Shown piece by piece: positions 1-7,436 of a stretch of 64,000 bases of DNA (positions within the stretch are counted from its first letter, which is position 1; every line of letters begins with the position of its first letter). Below the pieces are notes generated by a model. The model saw only the letters and a list, made by a program, of their open reading frames with translations, did not search any database and was not told where the DNA came from. The DNA comes from Streptomyces omiyaensis. GTDB lineage: Bacteria; Actinomycetota; Actinomycetes; Streptomycetales; Streptomycetaceae. Position numbers and translations under genes: made by a program. The stretch lies in NCBI RefSeq assembly GCF_014650895.1, contig NZ_BMVV01000005.1, forward strand, positions 62,001-126,000. Reading direction: 5' to 3'.

Positions 1-165
1 CTGCAGCCAGGCGGCGGTGCCGCGGCGGCCCAGGAGGCCGCGGCCCCTGGTGCCGGGGAGGCCGGGGCCGGGACCGGCGCCGGCACCGCGGGACTTCCCG
101 CCGGGTCCTCCGTCGCCGTGCTCTCCCTCGCCGCGGACGGGTTCCGCGGTGGCCTGGGCGGTCAT
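1..165 (-). CDS. Sugar ABC transporter permease, N-terminal fragment (runs off left edge)
   Basis: An open minus-strand frame of 55 codons begins with ATG at 165 and continues to the window edge. The start overlaps the stop of the upstream ATPase gene as ATGA, the usual sign of translational coupling. The visible part is a Gly/Pro/Arg-rich cytoplasmic leader ending ...GRRGTAAWLQ, which suits the leader before the first membrane helix of an RbsC/AraH-type permease. No membrane segment is inside the window, so the permease call rests on position after the binding protein and double ATPase. It would form the channel of the importer encoded just upstream. Confidence 0.6.
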   Translation of the reverse strand, partial: MTAQATAEPVRGEGEHGDGGPGGKSRGAGAGPGPGLPGTRGRGLLGRRGTAAWLQ

Positions 166-1958
166 CGGGGGTCCTCCTCAGTCGCTTCGACCACTTCGGC
201 CGCTTCCGTCACTTCAGTCGCTTCCGTCACTTCGGCCGTCTCGATCGCCTCCGCCGCATCGGTCGTCTCCGCCGCATCGGCCGTCTCCGCCGCATCGGCC
301 GTCTCCGCCGCATCGGCCGTCTCCGCCGCATCGGCCGTCTCGACCGCATCGGTCGTCTCCGCCGGTGGGGCCGTCTCCGTCGTCTCCGCCGGTGGGGCGT
401 GGTCGGCCAGGGCGGCGAGGAGGGCGTCCTCCGAGACGTTCTCCCCCACGAGCTCGCCGACGGTCCCGCCGTTGCGCAGGACGACGATCCGGTCGGCGCC
501 CTCGACGAGCTCCTCGATGTCGGAGGAGACCAGCAGGACGGCCAGGCCCTCCCCCGCGAGTTCGTCGATGAGGGCCTGGACCTCGGCCTTCGCCCCCACG
601 TCGATGCCGCGCGTGGGTTCGTCGAGGAGCAGCACCTTCGGTTCGAGGCAGAGCCAGCGGGCCAGGAGGACCTTCTGCTGGTTGCCGCCGGACAGTTCGC
701 CGACCTTCTGCTCCGGGCTCGACGCCTTGATGCGCAGCCGCTTCACGAAGATCTCGACCAGCCGGTCCTGGCGCGCCCGGGAGACGACACCGCCGCGCGA
801 CAGCCGGGGCAGGGCGGCGAGGACGATGTTCTCCCGTACGGAGAGTCCGGGCACGATCCCCTCCGCCTTGCGGTCCTCCGGGAGCAGGCTGATCCCCGCC
901 CGGATCGCCGCCGCCGGGGAGGAGCGGGCGAGCGGCCTCCCCGCCACCCGCACCTCCCCCGCGTCCAGGGAGAGCGCGCCGGCCAGCGCCTTCGCGGTCT
1001 CGCTGCGTCCGGAGCCGAGCAGACCTCCGAGACCGAGCACCTCACCCGGATGCAGCTCCAGTGAGACGCCGTCCAGCTGGTGGCGTCGTACCAGGTTCTT
1101 CGCGGTCAGGACCGGGGTCCGGGTGACGTCGTGGCCGTCCGCGCCGAAACCGGTCACGCCGTCGCGGCGCACCTCGGACACCTCGCGGCCGAGCATCATG
1201 GAGACCAGCTGCATCCGGTCGAGCTCCGCGAGCGGGCCGGTGTGGATGTGCCGGCCGTCGCGCAGGACGGTGACGCGGTCGCAGATGCGGTAGAGCTCGT
1301 CCATGCGGTGGCTGACGTACACGACGGCGATGTTCCGCCGCCGCAGGTCCTCGATGACCCGGAAGAGCGTCTCGACCTCACGCGGTTCCAGGGACGACGT
1401 CGGCTCGTCCATGACGACCACCCGGGCGTCGACCGAGACCGCGCGGGCGAGGGCGACCATCTGCTGGGTGCCGAGTCCGAGCGTGTGCAGCGGGCGGCGC
1501 GGGTCGACGGTGACGCCGAAGCCGTCGAGGAGCGCGGCCGCCTCGGCGTGCATCCTCGGGAAGTCGATCAGCCGGAGGCGGTTCTTCGGCTCGCGGCCGA
1601 GGAAGACGTTCCGGGCCACGCTCATCAGCGGGACGAGGTTGACCTCCTGGTAGATCGTGGAGATCCCGGCGGCCTGCGCCTCGGCGGGACGGGCGAAGCC
1701 CACCGGGCGCCCGGCGAGCAGCAGTTCGCCGGCGTCCGGGCGGTGCACTCCGGTGAGCACCTTGATGAGGGTGGACTTGCCCGCGCCGTTCTCGCCGACG
1801 AGGGCGTGGGTCTCACCGGCGCGGAGGGTGAACGAGACGTCGTCCAGGGCGACGACGCCGGGGAAGCGCTTCCCGACGCCGCGGGCCTCCAGCACCGTCG
1901 GCGCGGACGCGGACGCCGTGCCGCGAGCCGCGGGCGGTGCCGCTTCGGGGGGTGCCAT
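162..1958 (-). CDS. Ribose/galactofuranose-type ABC transporter ATP-binding protein (two ABC domains)
   Basis: This 598-aa protein holds two fused ABC domains, as in RbsA/XylG/YtfR proteins that energise CUT2 sugar importers. The first has Walker A GENGAGKST and Walker B VVVMDEPTSSL. The second has LSGGNQQKVLLARWL and LLLDEPTRGID, typical of the second domain in this family, whose Walker A region (GLLGSGRSE) is usually degenerate. The ATG at 1958 is preceded by GGAAGG at good spacing. The family is about 500 aa; the excess is a C-terminal tail of some 80 residues built largely from ETADAA-like repeats and absent from typical members. It lies between the binding protein gene (329 bp upstream) and the permease fragment (ATGA overlap), so it belongs to one leftward operon. 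Confidence 0.93.
   Translation of the reverse strand: MAPPEAAPPAARGTASASAPTVLEARGVGKRFPGVVALDDVSFTLRAGETHALVGENGAGKSTLIKVLTGVHRPDAGELLLAGRPVGFARPAEAQAAGISTIYQEVNLVPLMSVARNVFLGREPKNRLRLIDFPRMHAEAAALLDGFGVTVDPRRPLHTLGLGTQQMVALARAVSVDARVVVMDEPTSSLEPREVETLFRVIEDLRRRNIAVVYVSHRMDELYRICDRVTVLRDGRHIHTGPLAELDRMQLVSMMLGREVSEVRRDGVTGFGADGHDVTRTPVLTAKNLVRRHQLDGVSLELHPGEVLGLGGLLGSGRSETAKALAGALSLDAGEVRVAGRPLARSSPAAAIRAGISLLPEDRKAEGIVPGLSVRENIVLAALPRLSRGGVVSRARQDRLVEIFVKRLRIKASSPEQKVGELSGGNQQKVLLARWLCLEPKVLLLDEPTRGIDVGAKAEVQALIDELAGEGLAVLLVSSDIEELVEGADRIVVLRNGGTVGELVGENVSEDALLAALADHAPPAETTETAPPAETTDAVETADAAETADAAETADAAETADAAETTDAAEAIETAEVTEATEVTEAAEVVEATEEDPR
249..356 (-). repeat. 18-bp coding tandem repeat (ETADAA tail of the ATPase)
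   Basis: Six copies of an 18-bp unit begin at 249, 267, 285, 303, 321 and 339; the last is diverged. Each encodes six residues close to E-T-A-D-A-A, giving an acidic Ala-rich tail after the second ABC domain. The unit length is a codon multiple, so copy number could change without a frameshift. Confidence 0.85.
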
Positions 1959-2001
1959 GAGGGGCCTTCCGGGGTCTTGGGGGCGAGAGAAAGCACGAGA
2001 A

Positions 2002-2019
2002 GGGGAGGGGAGGGGAGGG
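2002..2019 (+). other. G-quadruplex-prone tract in the ATPase leader region
   Basis: Four runs of three or four G separated by single A occur on the plus strand, which is the template strand for the leftward operon. The motif fits the standard G4 pattern. No function is shown by the sequence. Confidence 0.45.
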
Positions 2020-2130
2020 CAGGAGAAGAGGGGCGGGACCGGGCCGAACCGGGAGAGGCACGAACGGGGATGGGCCGGGGAGGGCCGGGACGGAACGCGC
2101 ACCGGGTGGGGCGGGAGCACACCGGGTGGG

Positions 2131-2252
2131 ACGGCGACCGGTGCGGGACGGCGACCGGTGCGGGACGGCGACCGGTGCGGGACGGCGACCGGTGCGGGAC
2201 GGCGACCGGTGCGGGACGGCGACCGGTGCGGGACGGCGACCGGTGCGGGGCC
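2131..2252. repeat. Seven 17-bp tandem repeats between binding protein and ATPase genes
   Basis: The unit CGACCGGTGCGGGACGG recurs with exact 17-bp period starting at 2135, 2152, 2169, 2186, 2203, 2220 and 2237. Each copy holds the 6-bp palindrome ACCGGT. The array fills much of the 329-bp gap between the binding protein stop (2288) and the ATPase start (1958). The unit is not a codon multiple, which suits non-coding DNA. Just upstream in the transcript, 2246-2260 can form a short CGGGG/CCCCG hairpin. The gap holds no convincing gene. Confidence 0.9.
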
Positions 2253-2287
2253 GGTCCCCGCCCCGCCCGGTCGTCCGGTGCCGTCGG

Positions 2288-3379
2288 TCAGTACGCCCCG
2301 CCCAGCGACTCCTTGGCGTTCGCCGGGTCGTAGGCGCGGTCGGCAATGATGACGTCCTCCGGGATGCCCTCGCCCGCGTAGAACTTCTGCGCGGTGGCGA
2401 AGGCCAGCGGACCGAAGCGCGGGTTGGACTCGATCACGGCGTTCAGCTCGCCGTTGACCAGGGCCTGCACGGCGTTCCGGGTGCCGTCGATCGACACGAT
2501 CTTGACGTCCTGGCCGGGCTTCTTGCCGGCCGCCTTGAGGGCGGTGACCGCGCCGAGCGCCATCTCGTCGTTCTCGGCGTAGACCGCCGTGATGTCGGGC
2601 TTCGACTGGATCAGCTGCTCCATGACCTGCTGCCCCTTGTCGCGGGCGAACTCGCCGGTCTGCTGGGCGACGATCTCCAGGCCCGGCGCCGTGGCGGCGA
2701 CCTGGTCGACGAAGCCCTTGGTCCGGTCCGTGGTGACGCTGTTGCCGGAGGAACCGAGCAGGATGGCGACCTTGCCCTTGCCGCCGGTCGCCTTCGCCAT
2801 CGCGTCCGCCGCCCGCTTGCCCTGCTCGACGAAGTCCGAGCCGAGGAAGGCGAGGTAGTCCTTGCAGGCGGTGGCGTTGATCTTGCGGTCGATGGTGAGG
2901 ACGGGGACCTTCTTGGCCGCGGCGGCCTGGAGGGCCGGCTCCAGGCCGTCGGAGTTGAGCGGGGCGACGATGAGGAACTGGGCGCCCTGGGCGAGCATGT
3001 CCTGGATGTCGCTGATCTGCTTCGAGAGCTGGGACTGGGCGTTGGTGGTGAGGAGCTTCTTGACGCCGATCCTGGCGGCCTCGTCCTTGATGGACCGGGT
3101 CTCGGCGATGCGGAAGGGGTTGGCCTCCTTCTCGGACTGCGAGAAGCCGACGACGGCGTCCTTGAGGTCGAGCTTCGGCGCGCCGTAAGTGGTGAGGCTG
3201 CATCCGGAGCCGGCTTCGGCGGAGGCGGTCGGCGTCTGGACGGTCTGCGCGCCCTGGCCGTCGTCGCCGGCGGCGGTGCCCGGCGTCTCGGACTTGGCGC
3301 AGCCGGAGAGTGCGAGCGCGGCGGCGGCCGCGACGACGCAGGCGACGGAGAGCGTGCGGGATCTCTGCGGAAGGGTCAT
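2288..3379 (-). CDS. YtfQ-like sugar-binding lipoprotein of ABC importer
   Basis: A 363-aa lipoprotein with a signal peptide and lipobox (LALSGC, Cys27) followed by a type I periplasmic-binding fold. Several segments resemble the galactofuranose-binding protein YtfQ: VGFSQ near the mature N-terminus, QTGEFARDKGQQVMEQLIQ, AVYAENDEMALGAVTALK and VSIDGTRNAVQALVNGELNA. It should sit on the outer face of the membrane and deliver a monosaccharide to the double ATPase/permease. ATG at 3379 has AAGGAG nine bases upstream. It is the first gene of the leftward operon and faces a GH2 gene across an operator-rich region. Galactofuranose specificity is an inference from similarity to YtfQ; ribose or arabinose are alternatives. 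Confidence 0.88.
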   Translation of the reverse strand: MTLPQRSRTLSVACVVAAAAALALSGCAKSETPGTAAGDDGQGAQTVQTPTASAEAGSGCSLTTYGAPKLDLKDAVVGFSQSEKEANPFRIAETRSIKDEAARIGVKKLLTTNAQSQLSKQISDIQDMLAQGAQFLIVAPLNSDGLEPALQAAAAKKVPVLTIDRKINATACKDYLAFLGSDFVEQGKRAADAMAKATGGKGKVAILLGSSGNSVTTDRTKGFVDQVAATAPGLEIVAQQTGEFARDKGQQVMEQLIQSKPDITAVYAENDEMALGAVTALKAAGKKPGQDVKIVSIDGTRNAVQALVNGELNAVIESNPRFGPLAFATAQKFYAGEGIPEDVIIADRAYDPANAKESLGGAY

Positions 3380-3572
3380 CGGGAGGACACTCCTTGGCGG
3401 GGGACAGCACCGCCGAGTGGCGTGCGGTCGCGCGGGGCAGGGAAGCGGAGCGGGACCGCCGCGAGAAGACGGCGGACCTGTGGGGCACAGTCTCGATCAG
3501 CCCGGATCATGGCCCTGACCTGGGAAGATCATGGCTCGGAGCAGCCTCCGGGGGTGGCGGCGACTCCGGCTT

Positions 3573-3584
3573 TACAACGTTATA
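3573..3584. promoter_or_regulatory. LacI-type operator 1
   Basis: TACAACGTTATA is nearly palindromic around the AACGTT core typical of LacI/GalR operators. It lies about 190 bp upstream of the binding protein start in the divergent region 3380-4087. Confidence 0.6.
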
Positions 3585-3615
3585 ACCGCGCCGTGGCGAG
3601 CTCGGCAAGGGGCGA

Positions 3616-3629
3616 GGACAACGTTTTCC
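3616..3629. promoter_or_regulatory. LacI-type operator 2
   Basis: GGACAACGTTTTCC has the same AACGTT core with one mismatched pair over 14 bp. It lies 40 bp from operator 1, roughly four helical turns away, so cooperative binding is possible. Confidence 0.6.
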
Positions 3630-3750
3630 GGAATCCCGCGCCGCGGCGAAGCGGACGCCGCCCGGAGGAAGTTGAGGCCCTTTCAGCGATGCCGTGCGCG
3701 GGGTCTGGACAGCCTCCGCACGGCGTGCTGTCATTCCGCTGCACGCCGTT

Positions 3751-3764
3751 TTCCAACGTTGGAA
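3751..3764. promoter_or_regulatory. LacI-type operator 3 (perfect palindrome)
   Basis: TTCCAACGTTGGAA is a perfect 14-bp palindrome with the AACGTT core. Its right arm GGAATGA also pairs with TCATTCC at 3731-3737. It lies 320 bp upstream of the plus-strand GH2 gene and is the best candidate operator for that promoter. Confidence 0.65.
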
Positions 3765-3952
3765 TGATGGTCGGCCGGCCCTCCGGGGACCCCTCGCCGA
3801 CCCCGTACGCCGATGCCGTGCCCCGCTTCCGTGCGCCACAGCCGTACGCGGCGGCCCGGCCGGCCCCCGCCGGAGACACCGCAGGCCGGGGACACCGCAC
3901 GCCGGAGCGCCCCGCCGCGCTCGCGCCACCGCGCTCCGTCCCCCGCCCGGGC

Positions 3953-4012
3953 CCCTCCTCCCCACCCCCTCCCTCCTCCCCACCCCCTCCCTCCTCCCCA
4001 CCCCCTCCCTCC
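3953..4012. repeat. 18-bp polypyrimidine repeat in the GH2 5' region
   Basis: Three copies of a C/T-only unit with a single A (A at 3964, 3982, 4000) repeat with 18-bp period just before the GH2 start. The minus (template) strand is G-rich, with several runs of three to five G per unit, so it can form quadruplexes. The rest of 3380-4087 holds the three operators; I see no gene there. Confidence 0.75.
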
Positions 4013-4087
4013 TCCACCACCCGCCCCTCCTCCCTCCCCCTCCCCTCCTCCCCCGTACGAGCTCCTCACCCGCACGAGGAAGACGCG

Positions 4088-7000
4088 ATGACACCACGAC
4101 GACACCCCTTCCGCTCCCGCACCCGGCTCTGGTCCCTCCTCACCGCCGCCGCCCTGGTCCTCCCCGTGGGCGCCCTCACCCCGCCGGCCGCCGCCCTCAC
4201 CGCCGATCGGGCGGGGGCACCGGCGGCGTCCCGGGCGCCCGCCATCGAGGTCCACGGCCTCAAGGGCGAGTACTTCGCCATGTCCGCTCCCGGCGCCCGC
4301 GACTTCGCCCGGCTCGGTGGCACCGCCCTCGACCCGCAGGTCGACTTCTCCGGGCTCACCGGCACCTTCGAGGCGCTGACCGGCCGTTCGGAGCACACGA
4401 CCGCGCGCTGGACCGGCCGCATCGCGGCCCCGGTCACCGGCGACTACACCTTCCACGGCATCGGCGACAACGGCTTCCGGCTGTTCATCGACGGCGAGCC
4501 GGTCATCGACCACTGGGTGCCCGACTGGGACCGGGAGCAGACCAGCGCGCCCGTGCGGCTGACGGCGGGCGAGAAGCACGACTTCCGGCTGGAGATGTTC
4601 CAGGACGTCGGCGGCGCCAACATGTTCCTCCGCTGGTCGACGCCGACGATGCCCAAGCAGCTGGTGCCGGAGTCCGCCTTCACGCCCCCGGACGACTTCG
4701 CGGTGTACCCGGTGGAGCCGACCGTCCCGGCGAGCGGCCGGGAGCTCCGGCTCCGCTTCGGCCACCGCGTCGCCGGGCTCGACCGGCTCGCGCGGCACCT
4801 CACCGTCGAGGCGGACACCACGCCGCTGCCGATCCGCTCGGTCGAGGCCGCGCCCGGCGACCCGGCGACCGTCGTCGTCGCGCTCGACGCGCCGGTCCAG
4901 AAGGGGCAGCGGGTGCGGATCGACTACGACGGCGCCGGCGGGCTGACCGACGGCGGCGAGACCGTCCCCCGGCTCCTGCGCTCGGCGTCGAACGCCTCCG
5001 CCCACCGGCTCACCACGGAGTGGGGCGACCGGCTGGACCCGAAGGACCCGCTGCCCGAGTACCCGCGCCCGCAGCAGGTGCGATCGCAGTGGAAGAACCT
5101 GAACGGCCCCTGGCAGTTCGCCCCGGCGAAGGCCGGCGAGACGCCGGTCTTCGGCGAGGACCTGCCCGAGCGGATCACCGTGCCCTTCCCGGTCGAGTCG
5201 CAGCTCTCGGGCATCGAGCGGCACGAGGACCACATGGTCTACCGGCGGCTCGTGGACGTGCCCAAGGACTGGAAGGTCGGCCGGACCGGCCGCGGCAACC
5301 GGCTGATGCTGAACTTCGGCGCCGTCGACCACCGGGCCACGGTGTACGTGAACGGCAGGAAGGTCGCCGAGCACACCGGCGGCTACGACGCCTTCGGCGC
5401 CGACGTCACCGACGCGCTCAAGGCGAAGGGTCCTCAGGAGATCGTCGTCGCGGTCACCGACACGGGCGGTCCCAACCAGCCCACGGGCAAGCAGTCCACG
5501 AACCCCGGCGGCATCTTCTACACCCAGTCCTCCGGGATCTGGCAGACCGTGTGGATGGAGCCGGTCGCGCCCGTCGCGATCGACGACGTCGTCACCACCC
5601 CCGACGTCGACACCTCCGCCCTCGCGGTGACCGTGCGCTCCGCGCGGGCCTCGGCCGGCGCCCGCGTCGAGGCGGTCGCCCGGGACGCCGGGGGCAGGGT
5701 CGTCGGCCGGGTCACCGGCCGCCCCGGCGCCGAACTGCGCCTGCCGGTGCCGAAGCCGCGGCTGTGGAGCCCGGACGACCCCTACCTGTACGACCTCGAC
5801 GTGCGGCTCACCGACGGCCGGTCGTCCGACCGCGTCGGAAGCTACTTCGGGATGCGGAAGATCTCGGTCGAGAAGGTCGGCGGCTTCCCGAAGCTGGTGC
5901 TCAACGGCAAGCCGGTCTTCTCGCTGGCCACCCTCGACCAGGGCTTCTGGCCGGACGGCCTCCACACGCCGCCGAGCGACGAGGCGCTCGCCTTCGACCT
6001 GGAGGCGCACAAGAAGCTCGGTTTCAACGCGGTGCGCAAGCACATCAAGGTCGAGTCGGACCGCTGGTTCTACCACGCCGACCGCCTCGGCCTCCTGGTG
6101 TGGCAGGACTTCGTCTCCGGCGACCTCAAGGACGCCGACGGGCAGCGGGCCTTCGTCGAGCAGGGCCGGGAGATGATGCGCGAGCACCACGACTCCCCGT
6201 CCGTGATCGGCTGGATCGTCTTCAACGAGGGCTGGGGCGAGTGGGACCGCGAGGAGTCCGGCCGGATCGCCGAGTCGGTGAAGGCGGCCGACCCGTCCCG
6301 GATCGTCAATGCCCACAGCGGCGTCAACTGCTGCAACTCCAAGGGTGATTCGGGCAAGGGCGACATCCTCGACCACCACGACTACAACAACACCGACGCG
6401 CCCTACCCCGACCACCGGGCGGCGATGGACGGCGAGCACGGCGGCTTCACCCTGCGCACCCCCGGCCACATGTGGCCCGGCGCGCCGACCGTGATCTACA
6501 GCGGCGTCACCGACAAGGAGGCGCTGACCCGCAGGTACGTCGAGAACACGGAGAAGTACTACCTGGAGGCGGCCGGCGCCGAGCTGTCCGGCTCCGTCTA
6601 CACCCAGATCTCCGACCTGGAGAACGAGCTCAACGGCCTCTACACGTACGACCGCAGGGAGATCAAGGTCGATCCGGTCCGGGTCCGCGAGGTCAACCGC
6701 AGGGTCATCGCGGCCGGTGCAGCCGCCGGACAGCGCACCCCGGCCCCGGGCGGCGCCTCCTGGGCGCTCGACGAGGGCACCGGCACGACCGCCCTCGACT
6801 CCGGACCGAACGGGGCGACGCTCACCCTCGACGGCGACACGGCCTGGACGGACGGCGTCGGCGGCGGGAGCGCGCTGCGCTTCGACGGCCAGGGCGACTT
6901 CGCCCAGACGGCGGGCCCGGTGGTCGACACCACCGCCGGCTACACCGTCTCCGCCTGGGCCACGCTCGACTCCCTGCCCGGCAACTACGCCACCGTCGTC

Positions 7001-7369
7001 AGCCAGGACGGCCGGCGCCGGGAGAACCCCTTCTACCTCCAGTACGGTCAGGGCGCCTTCGCCTTCAGCACGCCGGGCGGCAACCGGGCCCGCTACGCCG
7101 TCACGCCCGAACTCGGCCGCTGGTACCACCTGGTGGGCGTCCGCGACCCCGCGCGCGACGAGATCCGGCTGTACGTGGACGGGGCCCTGGTGGCGACGGC
7201 CGCGCCGGGTCCCGCGGACGTGAGCACCGGTCCGCTGGCGGTGGGGCGCGCCCGGTGGGGCGGCGGGAACGTCGACTTCTGGAAGGGAGCGGTGGACCGG
7301 GTCGGCGTCTACGACCGGGCGCTCTCCACGGAGGAGGTGGCCGCCCTGAACGCCGCGCAGCGGCCGTAG
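4088..7369 (+). CDS. Secreted glycoside hydrolase family 2 enzyme (PA14-GH2-LamG)
   Basis: A 1093-aa secreted enzyme. Order: signal peptide (about 1-38), PA14 domain (about 55-195, ending near NMFLRWSTPTMPKQLVPESAF), a beta-rich domain, GH2 sugar-binding and Ig-like domains, the GH2 TIM barrel (about 600-880), and a C-terminal LamG/concanavalin-like domain (about 900-1090). The acid/base is predicted as Glu714 in FNEGWGEW and the nucleophile as Glu783 in GEHGG. ATG at 4088 follows GAGGAA. GH2 includes beta-galactosidases, glucuronidases and the beta-galactofuranosidases reported from Streptomyces; the neighbouring YtfQ-like importer favours a furanosidase. The substrate is inferred only. It is divergent from the importer and probably under the same operators. 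Confidence 0.88.
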   Translation: MTPRRHPFRSRTRLWSLLTAAALVLPVGALTPPAAALTADRAGAPAASRAPAIEVHGLKGEYFAMSAPGARDFARLGGTALDPQVDFSGLTGTFEALTGRSEHTTARWTGRIAAPVTGDYTFHGIGDNGFRLFIDGEPVIDHWVPDWDREQTSAPVRLTAGEKHDFRLEMFQDVGGANMFLRWSTPTMPKQLVPESAFTPPDDFAVYPVEPTVPASGRELRLRFGHRVAGLDRLARHLTVEADTTPLPIRSVEAAPGDPATVVVALDAPVQKGQRVRIDYDGAGGLTDGGETVPRLLRSASNASAHRLTTEWGDRLDPKDPLPEYPRPQQVRSQWKNLNGPWQFAPAKAGETPVFGEDLPERITVPFPVESQLSGIERHEDHMVYRRLVDVPKDWKVGRTGRGNRLMLNFGAVDHRATVYVNGRKVAEHTGGYDAFGADVTDALKAKGPQEIVVAVTDTGGPNQPTGKQSTNPGGIFYTQSSGIWQTVWMEPVAPVAIDDVVTTPDVDTSALAVTVRSARASAGARVEAVARDAGGRVVGRVTGRPGAELRLPVPKPRLWSPDDPYLYDLDVRLTDGRSSDRVGSYFGMRKISVEKVGGFPKLVLNGKPVFSLATLDQGFWPDGLHTPPSDEALAFDLEAHKKLGFNAVRKHIKVESDRWFYHADRLGLLVWQDFVSGDLKDADGQRAFVEQGREMMREHHDSPSVIGWIVFNEGWGEWDREESGRIAESVKAADPSRIVNAHSGVNCCNSKGDSGKGDILDHHDYNNTDAPYPDHRAAMDGEHGGFTLRTPGHMWPGAPTVIYSGVTDKEALTRRYVENTEKYYLEAAGAELSGSVYTQISDLENELNGLYTYDRREIKVDPVRVREVNRRVIAAGAAAGQRTPAPGGASWALDEGTGTTALDSGPNGATLTLDGDTAWTDGVGGGSALRFDGQGDFAQTAGPVVDTTAGYTVSAWATLDSLPGNYATVVSQDGRRRENPFYLQYGQGAFAFSTPGGNRARYAVTPELGRWYHLVGVRDPARDEIRLYVDGALVATAAPGPADVSTGPLAVGRARWGGGNVDFWKGAVDRVGVYDRALSTEEVAALNAAQRP

Positions 7370-7392
7370 CCCCCGCGCCTCCCCCTTCGGGG

Positions 7393-7428
7393 CCGGGCCC
7401 CGGTCGCCTCGCGGCGGCCGGGGCCCGG
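7393..7428. terminator. Bidirectional hairpin between convergent GH2 genes
   Basis: CCGGGCCCCGG (7393-7403) pairs perfectly with 7418-7428; the 14-nt loop can add a CGCC/GGCG inner stem. It fills the 67-bp gap between two convergent stops. There is no U-tract, as is common for Streptomyces terminators. Confidence 0.75.
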
Positions 7429-7436
7429 TCGTGCGG

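Noticed and set aside
2131..2252. CRISPR array
   Set aside because: Direct tandem repeats without spacers and no cas genes.
162..3488. A single 1108-aa minus-strand protein covering ATPase and upstream DNA
   Set aside because: The upstream part is Arg-rich shadow of the binding-protein gene; the real start is ATG 1958 with a ribosome binding site.
2126..7369. A 1747-aa GH2 protein starting at 2126
   Set aside because: The first 654 codons are antisense to the binding-protein gene and promoter region; the signal peptide and ribosome binding site set the start at 4088.
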